Assembly: GCF_022530855.2 (NCBI RefSeq) | Contig: NZ_CP099567.1 | Span: 2,790,001-2,854,000 of the forward strand | DNA: 64,000 nt | Origin: Candidatus Vondammii sp. HM_W22 | GTDB taxonomy: Bacteria > Pseudomonadota > Gammaproteobacteria > Chromatiales > Chromatiaceae | Direction of reading: 5' to 3' | Part shown: positions 8,408 through 16,797 of the stretch, piece by piece | Position numbering within the stretch: the stretch's first letter is position 1 | Layout: each line of letters begins with the position of its first letter | Translations under genes and position numbers: made by a program | The notes under the pieces: model-generated | Database searches by the model: none | The model's input: only the letters and a program-made list of their open reading frames with translations | What the model was told of the DNA's origin: nothing

Positions 8408-10666
8408 ATGCACATCAGCGAAGCCGAACAGGAAGGATTGCGCGGACAACTGACCTGCAATTTCCAGCAACTGGACGATGTTTTTGCCGACTGCATGGAA
8501 GAGGCCAAGGCACTGCTGACGCCGCAAGGAATCAAAGAGTACCTGGAAGGTGCCTCGCTGGTCTGTATGATTGGCCGAGGATTCGATCCTGTTCTGGTCT
8601 ATCTGGAAGAGATGCCCCTGGTTGCTTCAAAGCTGGGAGAGACCACCCTCTCCCTGGTCTCCCAGACCGTCTGGAAAATATCCCGCAGCCCAAATGGCAA
8701 AGCGATACCCCCCTTTCTGCAAACCGTTGCCGAAGCGGCGCGCCGTCTTGGCAGCGAAGAGCAGTTCCAGCGCTATATCGATCTGCTGATGGATATGATG
8801 GAGCGCACCTCTGGCTCCATTCACGGCTTTCATACCACCATTCCCAGCCCGGGCGCTCTCGATCTACTTAACCAAGTACCTTATCTGTTGAGCCAACTCT
8901 CTCTGGAAGGGGTGAGGAATTGGATCGATTACGGCATCAAAAACTACGATAGCCATCCAGAGCGCCAAAGGGACTACTTCAGCCTGCAATCCGCCGACAG
9001 CCGCGCCATACTGCAGCGGGAAAGACACGGCACCCTGTTTATCGACAACGAGCGCAAATTCAACCTCTACATGCGGGCGATATGGCAAAACAAGTGCCAT
9101 TTTGTTCCCTACTCAACCGGTTGGGACGAGTTACGCAAACCCATCCCCTACTACAATCATCTGGGCATGCGTATACCCGACGCCTATGACAACTGGAACA
9201 GCGTGCCGGGCATAGACCGCTATCGCGCCGTCCTGGCGCATATGGCCGCTCATCAGCGCTGGACAAAGAGCATCGTTGCCGACAACTACAGCCCATTCCA
9301 GCGTATCGCTGTAGAGGTCTTTGAAGATGCCCGGGTGGAATACCTGGCAATGCAGGAGTATCCGGGCCTGCGTAAATTGTGGACCGCCCTCCACACGGCT
9401 CCCGGCGAAGAGGATTGCGTGCCGGAGAGAGAGTCCTGCATTCGCCACCGTCTCGCCATGCTCTCACTTGCCCTGATGAATCCAGACCACGGCTATAAAA
9501 ACCCGGACATACTGGCGTACGTTGAACGTTTCCATCAACTGATGAGTCAGGGAGAAGCATCGACCAAAGAGATTGCCCAGCTCGGACTCTCTTTCGTTGC
9601 AAAAACGCGTATCCAGTCAGACCAGCTGCCCAATGTCTATTTTAAGGATACTGAAGTCGACTATCGGGATGACAACCGGCACATGTGGGTCTTCATCGAG
9701 ATGGGTGATGAAGAGGAGATGTTCGACCTGGATGAGAAGCAGGCACAAGAGAGTGAAGATAAGAATCAAGGACTGCCACCACGCCACTACAATGAGTGGG
9801 ATTACCAAACCAAGACCTACCGCCCGGACTGGGTCAGCCTCTATGAGACGCTGCACCCACCCGGTGATCCGGCCGATATCGACAAGCTGCTGGAGAAACA
9901 CAGCGCCCTGGCGAAACGACTGAAACAGTTGCTGGATCTGTTAAAACCCCAGCAATACGTCCGTGTCCGCTATCAGGAGGAGGGTGGTGAACTGGACCTG
10001 GATGTCGCCATTCGTTCTCTGGTCGACTTCAAGAGCGGCGCCAACCCCGACCCACGCATCAACATAAGCCACAAACACGATAGCCGTGATATCTCCGTCA
10101 TGCTGCTACTGGATCTTTCAGAATCACTCGATCAAATCCCCGCAGACTGTGAACAGAGCATCCTGCAACTCAGCCAGGAAGCTGTGGCACTGCTGGGCTG
10201 GGCAATTGATCAGTTGGGCGACTCATTTGCCATTGCCGGCTTCTCATCCAACACCCGCCACGAAGTCCGCTACCAGCATATCAAGGGTTACAGCGAGCGC
10301 TGGGGCGATGAAGTGAAAGCCCGGCTGGCAGCGATGGAGGCAGGTTATTCAACCCGCATGGGAGCAGCCATGCGCCATGCATCTCACTATCTTGGCAATC
10401 AAAAAGCGGATAAAAAGCTCCTGTTGATTCTTACTGATGGTGAGCCTGCCGATATCGATGTCCAGGATGGGCGCCTGTTGATTGAGGATGCGCACAAAGC
10501 GGTTCAGGAGCTGGATCAGCAAGGCATCTATACCCACTGCATCGACCTCGACCCCAAAGCGGATGATTATGTGGCGGATATCTTCGGCAGTCAGTATACG
10601 GTGATTGACCGAGTTGAGCGGTTACCTGAGACACTACCGAAGCTATTTATGGCGTTGACCAAATAA
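8408..10666 (+). CDS. cbbO: RuBisCO activase adaptor CbbO (VWA domain)
   Basis: A 752-residue protein matching CbbO in length and layout: a long helical N-terminal region (to about residue 540) and a C-terminal von Willebrand factor A domain. The VWA metal site reads LLLDLSESLDQ (DxSxS, near residue 565), with later elements STRMGAAMRHAS and LILTDGEPADID. In characterised systems CbbO binds RuBisCO through its VWA domain and couples it to the CbbQ ATPase hexamer. GGAGAG lies 6 bases before the ATG, directly after cbbQ. The acidic stretch EMGDEEEMFDLDEKQAQESE lies near residues 434-453. No terminator follows immediately; an inverted repeat lies about 30 bases downstream. Confidence 0.95.
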   Translation: MHISEAEQEGLRGQLTCNFQQLDDVFADCMEEAKALLTPQGIKEYLEGASLVCMIGRGFDPVLVYLEEMPLVASKLGETTLSLVSQTVWKISRSPNGKAIPPFLQTVAEAARRLGSEEQFQRYIDLLMDMMERTSGSIHGFHTTIPSPGALDLLNQVPYLLSQLSLEGVRNWIDYGIKNYDSHPERQRDYFSLQSADSRAILQRERHGTLFIDNERKFNLYMRAIWQNKCHFVPYSTGWDELRKPIPYYNHLGMRIPDAYDNWNSVPGIDRYRAVLAHMAAHQRWTKSIVADNYSPFQRIAVEVFEDARVEYLAMQEYPGLRKLWTALHTAPGEEDCVPERESCIRHRLAMLSLALMNPDHGYKNPDILAYVERFHQLMSQGEASTKEIAQLGLSFVAKTRIQSDQLPNVYFKDTEVDYRDDNRHMWVFIEMGDEEEMFDLDEKQAQESEDKNQGLPPRHYNEWDYQTKTYRPDWVSLYETLHPPGDPADIDKLLEKHSALAKRLKQLLDLLKPQQYVRVRYQEEGGELDLDVAIRSLVDFKSGANPDPRINISHKHDSRDISVMLLLDLSESLDQIPADCEQSILQLSQEAVALLGWAIDQLGDSFAIAGFSSNTRHEVRYQHIKGYSERWGDEVKARLAAMEAGYSTRMGAAMRHASHYLGNQKADKKLLLILTDGEPADIDVQDGRLLIEDAHKAVQELDQQGIYTHCIDLDPKADDYVADIFGSQYTVIDRVERLPETLPKLFMALTK

Positions 10667-10699
10667 GAGTTGCGGGGCAGATATACAGGATTGGCCGGC

Positions 10700-10778
10700 A
10701 GCCCGACTACTTGCAGTTACTGCTGAGGAATGGAACCCACTTTTCAGTGCCGTAATGCATCTGGAGTATAGTCGGGCT
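10700..10778. repeat. Perfect 10-bp inverted repeat downstream of cbbO
   Basis: AGCCCGACTA at 10700-10709 and TAGTCGGGCT at 10769-10778 are exact reverse complements, 59 bases apart. There is no T-tract, so it is not a standard terminator. It may mark a small palindromic element or the edge of the degenerate zone. Function unknown. Confidence 0.4.
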
Positions 10779-10796
10779 TCGTAAACTCAGCAATAA

Positions 10797-10850
10797 GGGA
10801 CTCTAAAAACCCGACAAAGGCCAACAGTCTCCAGCAAATCAGGAGACTGT
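10797..10850 (-). mobile_element. IS5-B end remnant
   Basis: The sequence GGGACTCTAAAAACCCGACA and the following 35 bases match the ends of the IS5-B copies at 30607 (GGGAACCTCTAAAAACCTGA), 36685 and 39954. Only the terminal 50 or so bases survive, with no coding sequence. The stretch from here to 11095 otherwise holds only dispersed repeat A and nothing I recognise. Confidence 0.55.
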
Positions 10851-10913
10851 AGCGCGCCGCATGAATTGCGAACGTTGGACATTTAACTTGCAAACGCCGA
10901 TCATGCCAAAATA
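10851..10913 (+). repeat. Dispersed ~60-bp repeat, copy A
   Basis: This stretch, containing GCGCCGCATGAATTGCGAAC and then GGACATTTAACTTGCAAACG, recurs nearly unchanged at 48783-48848 and, more diverged and inverted, at 24013-24078. No coding potential was seen. At the other two sites it abuts IS256-II ends, so it may be a fragment of another mobile element. Confidence 0.6.
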
Positions 10914-11095
10914 ACCCTTAAAGCACGCTTAAAAGCGGTGGCATCACCTTATTCCTCCAACCGAATTAGAAGAAACCTCCACCCCAAAGCCCTAGCGCAG
11001 AGGCTTGATAATCGTATTCTTACTTCAGTGTCAGATAATTCTGATCCTTAGCGTTTATTAAACCTCTATCACTCTGCGCCGCAAGGATGCCAGCG

Positions 11096-11670
11096 CCCCT
11101 TCCAATCCATCAGGAGGGGTGCCTTTCTAATCTGGCCAGATCAGTGATCTCATGATGCGAGCCATCGAGTAGCCAGTAGACGGTACCCCGATGATCGGGC
11201 ACGAGAGTCTATGTGCCGTTAATGTAGGCATCCACCTCGCACTCAGCCGAGCCCCGATAGGGACATCAGCCGTGGCGTGAGCAGGTGGGCGCATATAGAT
11301 CGTCTGCCCAGCCAGTTTGGTTCCCAGCGGGTCGAGTGAGGCGGTAACCGGCCCCGCTCGTAGCTGAGGTTAGTTTATCGTTAGTCGCCATCACAGAGTT
11401 CTGTGTAGTGTTGGAACCGGCTTGCACCGTATCTGCGCTAGTACACTGATAGATGGCGTGATCATGACTTATCAACTGATTGGACTGCAACGATCCCAGC
11501 GCACGCACGCTATCCGCCGTACCGCCCAAGGCAGTGATGGCGCTGACGATCTCTCGCACGAGGTGTTCGATGGCTGCTTCTGGCGGGATGCTGCCCCCGG
11601 TGCCGATGTCGGGGTTACCGTCGATGTAGGGGTCATCGGCGGCGTCGCCAACGGATGGGATACAGTCCAT
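11096..11670 (-). pseudogene. Phage tail-fibre protein remnant
   Basis: From the ATG at 11668-11670 (MDCIPSVGDAADDPYIDGNP) the frame resembles the N-terminus of Mu-like tail-fibre proteins, with the segment SIPPEAAIEHLVREIVSAIT. It stops at 11266, but similar-looking coding text (EVDAYINGT, then TLVPDHRGTVYWLLDGSH) continues to about 11096 in broken frames. It lies directly after gp48, as in Mu. The in-frame TGG between the gp48 end (SYEGA) and this ATG looks like a mutated gp48 stop, so the two now read as one frame. Confidence 0.55.
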
Positions 11671-11923
11671 GATCCAGGCTCCTTCGTAGGACACAAACAG
11701 GGTTGTGTGAGCCGGCTTGAGCCGGTTCAACACGCATTCAAGATCTTCTGCGCGGTTGGTCTTCGAGGGGATCTGTTCCCACCTGTAACTCGCCGCAGCA
11801 GAAATAGGTAACCCGTGGGTCCGTCAGGCGTACCCGCCAGGCAAAACGCGTCTCGGGCGGGTTCAGCGCCTGCACACCACATTGGCTGATGCCCCAGATA
11901 TATCTGCAGTATTCGGGTCCCAT
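11671..11923 (-). pseudogene. Mu gp48-like (DUF2313/YmfQ) tail protein, C-terminal remnant
   Basis: Two frames together give NPPETRFAWRVRLTDPRVTYF and, after a frameshift near 11755, DLECVLNRLKPAHTTLFVSY. These are the conserved C-terminal blocks of the DUF2313 baseplate/tail protein of Mu-like phages, including the LKPAHT motif. The N-terminal two thirds are absent and the upstream neighbour is gp44, so gp45-gp47 have been deleted. Confidence 0.75.
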
Positions 11924-11934
11924 AGGGCCTCGAT

Positions 11935-12225
11935 TTATTGCCCCAGCACGATGTAATCGCTGAACCGCTCGTGTACCGAAAACTCAGCGGCCGAGCAATC
12001 TCCAGCGGCCGGTCGACTCACTGCATCCCCTTTTCCGCTTCGCCAGCCAGCGAGCAATCCACTAGGTCTCCAGCCCGGCTTCGATCGCTGACCCTCAGCA
12101 TGTGCGTGGTAGCATCGTATTCTGGCAACACATCATCGATAGCAGCCGGTTACCATCGGCTCGCCATCCATTCACAGCTCGCGCGCTACCCCGGCGCGAA
12201 TACCCCGGGCGCGCTGTCCATTGGC
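11935..12225 (-). pseudogene. Mu gp44 (P)-like baseplate protein remnant
   Basis: On the minus strand one frame reads DDVLPEYDATTHMLRVSDRS followed by RAGDLVDCSLAGEAEKG, then shifts frame to AAEFSVHERFSDYIVLGQ and a stop. The block 'SxRxxxGDLVDCS' is the hallmark of Mu gp44/P proteins, which form the baseplate hub. At least one stop and one frameshift break it, and the N-terminal half is missing. Confidence 0.7.
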
Positions 12226-13025
12226 TCAGCGGTCGATCAGGTCCAGGTTGTCGCTCCGCATCTGCTGTACACGGGCGCTGCTGGCGCCATCACCCTCCAA
12301 ACGGATAACTAACTCGCCCCGCTGTGCCTGCTCATACCGCTCACGCATGGCGATGCTGTTCTTGGCCTCTTCACTGCCGAAGAATGCCGCCACATGAGCG
12401 AGAGCTTTGCCGATTTGGTCGCTTGCTTCTGTCCCTTCCAGTAGCATTTTGTTGAGTACGGTACCTAGGCCATAGCCAGATGCACCAGCCGTGCCCAAGG
12501 CGGCAACACCATTAGATTACCGTCTTTCTTGCCAACGTTCTCATTTTCCAGCGCAGCCTTGCTCAGCGCCGGCTCGAACAGTACGGAGAGCGTTGGTTTG
12601 CTGATGCCACCCAGGCTATCGATCTGGCGGTTCAGGCCCTTCATGGGTTCATTGAGCTTATTGGACAGTGACTGCGCATCGAGCATGGATGGGCTATATC
12701 CTCGAAGCTTTTCTCGCCCCTTTAGAGCAGGGCCAACGCCACCAGCAAGCCCTCATGACCAAACACCTTGGCCAGAATGCCGTTGCGCTGTACATCACCC
12801 ATGCCTTCGGTCCTCTTGCGCAGAATCTCGATAATCTCAACCGTGCTCTTGAGTTCACCATTGGCATTTCTGAAGATTTACTGCTTGGCGGCCTTCAGGA
12901 AAAAGTTTCTCAGGCTGGTACCGACCATCGATCCAGTCACACCCCGCTCGCCAGTCACGTCCTGCATTTTGGTGCCGGCCTTGACCAACTCCTTATTCGT
13001 CGATATTGCCGTTGGCTGCTACCGT
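12226..13025 (-). pseudogene. Phage tail tape-measure protein, broken
   Basis: In pieces from about 13000 down to 12226 the minus strand encodes TKMQDVTGERGVTGSMVGTS, LRNFFLKAAKQ-stop-IFRNANG, TVEIIEILRKRTEGMGDVQR, and later SKPTLSVLFEPALSKAALEN and GYGLGTVLNKMLLEGTEASD. These match the conserved middle and C-terminal parts of TP901/Mu-type tape-measure proteins. There are stops after AAKQ and ALALL and frameshifts near 12690 and 12490. The start of the gene is lost in a deletion fused to MuA near 13030. Confidence 0.75.
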
Positions 13026-13510
13026 CACGCCATCGTCATCCAGGGCGATGGCCCAAGTCTCGGTGTAACGATTAGCCCCGCACGGCAGCAGAGCGCCGAT
13101 CACCCGATTGTTCCCACGCCGGGTTCGCTGTGAGCCCATACCTTCCCGGCCGCCAGCAGGCAGCGGGGAATCTGCTCTTCGGTGGGTCACACGATCTTAT
13201 CTGCGTTGGCGCGGTAGCTCTCCTCGAATACCTGTTTGAAGCTGCGCCCCTGGCAGACGGGCATCTTGCGGCCTTCCTCGGCGTTGCTGCGGGCGATACC
13301 TGCCTCCATGACCTCGACGAACTCCTCAATGGCCAGTAAGTTATCCTTGGTGCCCCGTTTGCCGAAGGGTGCTTGTCGATCGTCTGACGCAGATCCCTAA
13401 AGGCGCATTCAATGGGCTTTGATTGGCCGCGCGCCAGGGTGATAAAACGCATATCAACACCCGGCCATGTTCCTTGGCCACATCCCGCACCCAACGCCGG
13501 CGCCTTGCCA
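13026..13510 (-). pseudogene. Mu A transposase, C-terminal remnant
   Basis: The minus strand encodes, across three frames, GVDMRFITLARGQSKPIECA plus FRDLRQTIDKHP, then LLAIEEFVEVMEAGIARSNA and GRSFKQVFEESYRANADKIV-stop, then PTEEQIPRCLLAAGKVWA and NRYTETWAIALDDDGVTV. These are the end of the MuA catalytic core (GQ.KPIERAFRDL) and its C-terminal domain. The N-terminal DNA-binding domains and the DDE aspartates are missing. It is followed directly by tape-measure sequence, which marks a large deletion. Confidence 0.75.
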
Positions 13511-13940
13511 ACGTTCTCCCGGTGCCCGGCAATCCGCTCATCGTCTGACTCAGCGCCGCCATCGTCTCCTCGGCAGACCCCTCCCCCAGTGGAACCGAGC
13601 CAGCAGGCTTACCGCATCATTGATGCACCGTCTACAACTGCAGCACATCATCATCCGAAGCCGATCTTCCTTGGGGGATATCCAACACAGCTTGTGGGCG
13701 CTGGTGGCGATGTACTGGGTCACATAGGCACAGCCGCAGACCTGCTCAAACGGGTGGATCAGAATCTCCTGCATATGGCCGTTCTCCATCCATTTGTACA
13801 GCGCTCGACTGCCACATCAGGTCCGCCACCCGGTCCGCCACCCGGTCCGCCGATAGGTTGCGCCGCTCCCGAGCGAATTCCAGGCACATCTCCACCGCAT
13901 CCCGCGGCGAGATCGGCCGCTTCAATTTACGCCGCACCAT
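13511..13940 (-). pseudogene. Mu-like phage early protein (putative DNA-binding), frameshifted
   Basis: An ATG at 13938-13940 with a GAGGAGGG ribosome-binding site begins MVRRKLKRPISPRDAVEMCL. The sequence shifts frame near 13790 to ILIHPFEQVCGCAYVTQYIA and TSAHKLCW, and again near 13575 to EETMAALSQTMSG. I know this pattern from small conserved proteins of Mu-like phages that sit near the transposase genes. A regulatory role is assumed, not shown. The tandem RVADRVAD reflects a short duplication around 13830-13850. Confidence 0.5.
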
Positions 13941-14298
13941 TGGAACCCTCCTCTGAAACCCCGTCCAAAGCCCGTTCGGGATTGCCCTGGCAACCGCTCC
14001 AAGTTTCGTTTTTTAAATGTTTCCCATCAACTCTGGTACACGTTTTCGATTTGTTCGGAAAGGAAACGGCCATGACAACGCCGTTGCTGAAAGCCTGTTT
14101 TCCTTATTAAGGACCGAACGCATTAAAAAGCAGATCTATCCGACACGTGAAGTAGCAAGGGCAGATATATTTAATTATCATTGAGATGTTTTATAACTCA
14201 AAGTGGCGACATGGATTTAATAATGGGCTATCACCTGCTGAATTTGAAAGAAGGGAGTTAGAGAAGCTGTCGGGCGTCTAGAGAACTAGGGGCTTGCC
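13941..14298. other. Unassigned stretch
   Basis: About 360 bases between the prophage remnant and an IS5-B scrap. No open frame with family resemblance, RNA gene or terminator was recognised. Confidence 0.4.
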
Positions 14299-14536
14299 AG
14301 TGTCTGGGCCGATTCTGCTTACCGCAGTGTAAAACGGGAAGCCGCTTTACCGGGTGCGCATTACCGCAGTCATATTCATCGCAAGTCGATACGCAAACAC
14401 CCCTTGAATGAACGGGAGCAAGAGGCAAACCGAAAACGATCAAGAGTTCGGGCTCGAGTTGAGCACGCGTTTGCCCAGAAGGCCAATCAACTGGCGCGTA
14501 GCATCGGGCAAGTCAGGGCCGGCGTGAAGATACCGA
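14299..14536 (+). mobile_element. IS5-B transposase C-terminal fragment
   Basis: Plus-strand frames give fragments of an IS5-family transposase end: the DSAYRS region, RSHIHRK-type text, then SRVRARVEHAFAQKANQLAR and SIGQVRAGVKIP. The same sequence occurs in the copies at 30.6, 36.7 and 39.0 kb. It is frameshifted and cut at both ends, and is replaced at 14536 by unrelated sequence leading into the ABC-ATPase pseudogene. Confidence 0.7.
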
Positions 14537-14600
14537 GCTCTCCTGAAGGGTAGCCCCCAAAAAAAAATTGAAGTTCAGAAAGCATGAGAGGAGACATATA

Positions 14601-15372
14601 ATGACTGTAGCCGATACCGCAAGTATGGAAATGCAAGTATCTGATCACCCGATGATTCAGATGACCGGCGCACATAAATGATATGGCCAGTTTCATGTCC
14701 TCAGAGGTATCGATCTTACTATCCATAAAGGTGAAAGAATTGTGGTTTGCGGGCCGTCTGGTTCAGGTAAATCTACTATGATTCGCTGCATCAACCGGCT
14801 GGAAGAGCATCAGCAGGACCGGATTATCATTGATGGCATAGAGTTGACCGATGACCTGAAACACATTGATCAGATCCGCAAGGAAGTAGGTATGATGTTC
14901 CAGCACTTCAATCTGTTTCCCTACCTAACGGTTCTAGAAAATTGCTGCCTGGGTGCCTATATGGATGCATAAAATGCCACGCAAACAAGCAGAAGGGGCC
15001 CGCATGAGATACTTGGAGAAGATGAATATTCCCGAACAGGCGAAAAAATATCTGGGTCAGGTCAGTAGCAGCGTGTTGCTATTGCCCGCAGCCTCTGTAT
15101 GAATCCTAATATCATGCTGTTCGATGAGCCCACCTCAGCCCTTGATCCAGAGATGATCAAAGAGGTGCTGGATACCATGATCAAACTGGCTGGGAGTGGT
15201 ATGATCATGATCTGCATGACCCATGAGATGGGCTTTGCAAAGAAGGTGGCGAACCGGGTTATTTTCATGGATGGTGATGAGATTCTTGAGCAGAACGAGC
15301 CCCTTGAATTCTTCAATAATCCGCAAAATGATCGGACCCAAGCTCTTCCTGAGTCAGATGTTGGAGCACTAG
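14601..15372 (+). pseudogene. Polar amino-acid ABC transporter ATP-binding protein (GlnQ/AapP type), broken
   Basis: The frame starts at an ATG at 14601 behind an AGAGGAGA site. After TGAHK a TGA interrupts what should be WYGQF. Reading then resumes with [20 protein letters not shown] and Walker [10 protein letters not shown], then the Q-loop [18 protein letters not shown] stop and frameshifts fall near 14970-15070, where the signature motif is damaged. Walker B LFDEPTSALDPEM and the H-loop MICMTHEMGFAKKVAN survive. A one-base insertion near 15340 displaces the normal ending RTKLFLSQMLEH-stop. At least four lesions make it non-functional. No permease or binding-protein genes remain nearby. 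It converges on the ketosamine-kinase pseudogene. Confidence 0.85.
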
Positions 15373-16234
15373 GAGACCTGCGGCTCCGCAAGCAACTGAT
15401 CGACAATCCTCAGCGCCTGGCCTTCGTAACCACCACCGAGCAAGTTCAGGTGGTTGAGGATGTGATACAGGTTTATATAGCGTCTTGCGGATTTTGTACC
15501 CCTGGTCGAGAGGCCATGCCTCGTTACAAGCATCATAAAAACGGTTGCCAAAACTGCCAAACAGCTCAGTCATGGCCAAGTCCGCCTCCTGATCTCCGTA
15601 ATAGACTGCCGGGTCGTAGATGACGGGGCTTCCATCTCTGTCATAGGAGAGATTTCCTCCCCAAAGATCACCGTAAATCAACGATGGGGCTGGATTGTGA
15701 TCGATCAGTGCAGAGAATTGCTCAAGCAGCAGTTTACCCCTCTCTTGCAGCCTGCCACGGTATCCCTTTTCTACTGCTAGGTTGAGCTAGTATGCCAGAA
15801 CTCGATCCAATTGTTGGATAGATTGTTGGGCTGGGGGGTTAGCCTATGGTGTTGTCGCGTATCCAGCCGAATTTGCTACGGGTGACCCAGTGCATTTCAG
15901 CCAGTTGCCTTCCCGCCATTTTAGTATCACCGTTACCTGAAAACTCGATATATTCCACAATCAGGTAAGCTTGACTTCCCGTGGTACCTGCACAAACGGG
16001 CTGGGGTACACGGAGGCTGTTACTCTGCTTTATCTCTTCCAAACCAGAGAGTTCGGCTTGAAACATGCCGAGTTGCCCGATACCGTTGAGTTTTACAAAA
16101 TGGCAGCGGTCTCCCTCTTTCAGTTTGACTGCAGTATTGATGCAGCCACCACCAATGTTGATGGGAGCGGTGGGTGAAAAAATATTGCCTGTGATTTTGC
16201 TGACATGCGTAGCTACCTGCTGCCAGTCTGTCAT
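15369..16234 (-). pseudogene. Fructosamine/ketosamine-3-kinase family protein, broken
   Basis: The N-terminal piece starts at 16234 (MTDWQQVATHVSKITG) and carries INIGGGCINTAVKLKEGD and FVKLNG, a kinase-like nucleotide site. It ends at a stop at 15839. The C-terminal half resumes near 15690 in another frame with LIYGDLWGGNLSYDRDG and YDPAVYYGDQEADLAMTELF, the catalytic HGDLW- and DP-type motifs, and finishes through a further frameshift as GGGYEGQALRIVDQLLAEPQ. Such kinases phosphorylate glycated lysines, triggering deglycation. About 50 bases around 15770-15840 are scrambled. It is clearly inactive. Confidence 0.85.
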
Positions 16235-16406
16235 TGTTTTATTTTATCCGGATAGTTAAGAGTGCTTGACCGGATCTTATGCTCTTTTTGCCGGAGAAAG
16301 CGGTCTCCTCTGCCATTAATACACCTTGCTGGAATACTAGCCATTTCAGTAACGAAAAAAATCAAGAAGTGTTGACAAGGGAGAAAATTTAATATTTTCA
16401 GATTGG

Positions 16407-16619
16407 TTATGCACATTTTCTATGCATCATAGGGTTATCCCTTGCTTCTTGGTTCACCCTGTGCATTAGAAAAGAATAATATTACTTAACATACTGATAT
16501 TTATAATGATTATTTATTTTGTCATTTTTTTTACAGTTTAATGAAAACCCCTGTTTTTATGGCTTTGTGAGCGATGCTGTGTTTTTCTGCACAGAGTTAT
16601 CCACAGGATCTGTGGATAA
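16407..16619. promoter_or_regulatory. DnaA-box cluster in AT-rich gap before priA
   Basis: The 560-base gap 16235-16797 is AT-rich and gene-free. It holds a perfect DnaA box TTATCCACA at 16598-16606 facing its exact reverse complement TGTGGATAA at 16611-16619; as a palindrome the arms are 10 bp with 3 bp between. Another consensus-type box, TTATGCACA, is at 16407-16415. The stretch 16470-16560 between them is a long A/T tract. Such boxes bind the initiator DnaA. Whether this is an origin, a DnaA-titration site or a promoter control is not decidable here. Confidence 0.55.
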
Positions 16620-16797
16620 GCATAATTCTTTCATTATTTATAGATAGTTAGCGCATTATTATCAGGGTTATTGTGGTTTCAGCCCTTTTTCACTGCGCTG
16701 CTAAAAAATTAGGGAGCTAATGGTTAAGGCGTCGAATTTTTCTCACCTATGCTGATAGTCTGATGAGAAATAATGGTTAGTCAGGTAGAGTGGCGCC

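Larger units (their letters stand above)
11096..13940 (-). mobile_element. Collapsed Mu-like prophage remnant
   Basis: Read on the minus strand from high to low coordinate, this block gives in order a small Mu-type early protein, the C-terminal part of MuA transposase, the tape-measure protein, gp44 (Mu P), gp48 (DUF2313) and a tail-fibre start. All are truncated or frameshifted. The order matches the Mu genome, while everything between these pieces (MuB, head genes, lysis, gp45-47) is missing. This suggests successive internal deletions of a once complete transposable phage. Mu ends and a 5-bp target duplication were not identified. Confidence 0.8.

Noticed and set aside
13412-14110. 232-residue Pro-rich plus-strand frame
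   Set aside because: It runs opposite the Mu A and early-protein remnants and has the low-complexity composition of an antisense reading.
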